Shown in pieces: positions 63,017 to 64,000 of a stretch of 64,000 nt of DNA. The notes below the pieces were generated by a model, which saw only the letters and a list, made by a program, of their open reading frames with translations, did no database searches and had not been told where the DNA came from. A program made the translations under genes and the position numbers. The stretch's first letter is position 1. Each line of letters begins with the position of its first letter. Source of the DNA: Frateuria flava (GTDB lineage: Bacteria > Pseudomonadota > Gammaproteobacteria > Xanthomonadales > Rhodanobacteraceae); the NCBI RefSeq assembly GCF_017837635.1, contig NZ_JAGJRS010000034.1:62001-126000 (forward strand), written 5' to 3'.

Positions 63017-64000
63017 CGGCAGGCCCCGGCGTAGGGCGCGTGGGCGTCCAGTTCGGCAACGTAATCGTCCATCGCCCGTGCTTCGTGGGCCAGCGCCTCG
63101 CGCACGGCCCGGCGGAACTGCGGATGGGCAAGGTAATGGCGCGAGTGCGTGCGTACCGGCACGAAGCCGCGCGCGAGCTTGTGCTCGCCCTGCGCGCCAG
63201 GCTCGAAGCGGGCCAGGCCACGGGCGATCGCATGCGCGATGCCGCGGTAGTAGCACAGTTCGAAATGCAGGCCCGGCACCTCCTCCCGCGCGCCCCAGTA
63301 GCGCCCGTAGAGCGTGGTATCGCTTTGCAGGAACAGGGCCATGGCCTGGATGCGTTCGCCATCCATCGCGCAGGCGACCTGCACGGCGCCGCCGAGTTGG
63401 CCCAGGGCCTGGAAGAACGCGGGCGTCAGCGCGGCAGGGTTGCCCTTGGCGTCGAAGGTGGCCGTGTAGAGCGCATGGATCTGGCGCCAGGCATCCGCGT
63501 CCAGGGTCGCGCCGTCCCGCATGCGGATGTCCAGGCCATACGCCTGTACCTGCGCCCGCTCCTGCCGGATGTTCTTGCGCTTCTTGGACTTCAGCGTCCC
63601 CAGGAAGTCCTCGAAGTGCCCGTAGCCCTGGTTGTGCCAGTGGAACTGCACGTCCGATCGCGCCAGCCAGTCGCTCCCGAACGCATCCAGTTCCTCGTCC
63701 TCCAGGAAATTGGCGTGTACCGAGGACAGGCCCAGGCGATCGGCTTCCGCCCGCATCGCCTCCACCAGCGCCTGCCGCAGGCGCGGCGCGCGTGCGTCGC
63801 GGCCGGCGAGGAGCCGCGGGCCCGGCACGGGCGAATAGGGCACGGCATTAAGCAGCTTGGGGTAGTAGTCGCCGCCGGCGCGTTCCCAGGCGCCGGCCCA
63901 GCTCCAGTCGAACACGAACTCGCCATGCGAGTTGCCCTTCAGGTACAGCGGCGCGGCCGCGACCAGGCGGTCGTCCTTGTACAGGCCCAGGTGGTGCGCC
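63013..64000 (-). CDS. GNAT-type acyltransferase of DUF482 family (partial)
   Basis: The gene runs off the end of the window; 329 codons are seen. Motifs: HANFLEDEELDAFGSDWLARSDVQFHWHNQGYGHFEDFLGTLKSKKRKNIRQER (about mid-protein) and HFELCYYRGIAHAIARGLARFEPGAQGEHKLARGFVPVRTHSRHYLAHPQFRRAV are typical of DUF482/COG3146, an uncharacterised family with FemAB/GNAT-like fold. It is often found upstream of aat in Xanthomonadales, as here, with a 4-bp overlap. Upstream codons (GLYKDDRLVAAAPLYLKGNSHGEF) continue in frame, so the true start lies outside. Confidence 0.88.
   Translation of the reverse strand, partial: AHHLGLYKDDRLVAAAPLYLKGNSHGEFVFDWSWAGAWERAGGDYYPKLLNAVPYSPVPGPRLLAGRDARAPRLRQALVEAMRAEADRLGLSSVHANFLEDEELDAFGSDWLARSDVQFHWHNQGYGHFEDFLGTLKSKKRKNIRQERAQVQAYGLDIRMRDGATLDADAWRQIHALYTATFDAKGNPAALTPAFFQALGQLGGAVQVACAMDGERIQAMALFLQSDTTLYGRYWGAREEVPGLHFELCYYRGIAHAIARGLARFEPGAQGEHKLARGFVPVRTHSRHYLAHPQFRRAVREALAHEARAMDDYVAELDAHAPYAGACR

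Overview
This window is chromosomal DNA from a GC-rich gammaproteobacterium. The gene families and gene neighbourhoods (scpA-scpB-rluB, nudJ-mnmA-hflD, clpS-clpA beside infA, DUF6326/DUF4386 proteins, abundant short palindromic intergenic repeats) point to Xanthomonadales, most likely Rhodanobacteraceae (Dyella/Rhodanobacter/Frateuria type). That placement is inferred from content; there is no rRNA or other taxonomic marker. Coding density is high. No tRNA, rRNA, insertion sequence, integrase, prophage or CRISPR array was found. I recognise 58 protein genes.

Layout. 1-3.2 kb: MFS exporter, NPP-type phosphodiesterase lipoprotein, small exported protein. 3.2-11.4 kb: a long minus-strand run with two alkylation-repair genes (ogt and an Ada/AraC/AlkA fusion), a TesA-like esterase, DUF6326 and DUF4386 membrane proteins, two paralogous lipoproteins, and a YtrA-type GntR/ABC operon that starts with a small exported protein and has a clear promoter/operator. 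11.6-18.9 kb: amidohydrolase, azoreductase with divergent LysR regulator, aminotransferase plus omega-amidase (methionine-salvage-like pair), CsgG-like/peptidoglycan-binding lipoprotein. 19-25.9 kb: arsC-like, rluB, scpB, scpA (chromosome segregation and ribosome modification), PilZ protein, fadD, small lipoprotein. 26-36 kb: acnA with divergent LysR, hflD-mnmA-nudJ, clpS-clpA, infA, small granule-region protein. 36-43.6 kb: FHA membrane protein, ligase/exonuclease repair pair, ABC exporter, OPT transporter. 43.9-51.8 kb: ECF sigma/anti-sigma/vWA lipoprotein, YigZ, alpha/beta hydrolase, YdcF-like protein, aldehyde dehydrogenase. 51.9-64 kb: xseA, cardiolipin synthase-like protein, acetyl-CoA hydrolase/transferase, SDR-DoxX/DUF2269 membrane pair, ispG, HD-GYP phosphodiesterase, aat and a partial DUF482 acetyltransferase.

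Most of the window is housekeeping (TCA cycle, isoprenoid synthesis, proteolysis by ClpAP with N-end-rule factors ClpS and Aat, tRNA thiolation, SMC condensin, DNA repair). I see no convincing undescribed multi-gene defence or mobile system. The most interesting material is (i) several families of palindromic intergenic repeats, including one element that supplies the stop codons of both converging genes and one long inverted repeat in a 775-bp gene-free stretch; (ii) the YtrA operon with its exported leader protein and operator; (iii) an ECF/anti-sigma/vWA cassette; and (iv) an OxyR-like regulator lacking the redox cysteines opposite acnA.
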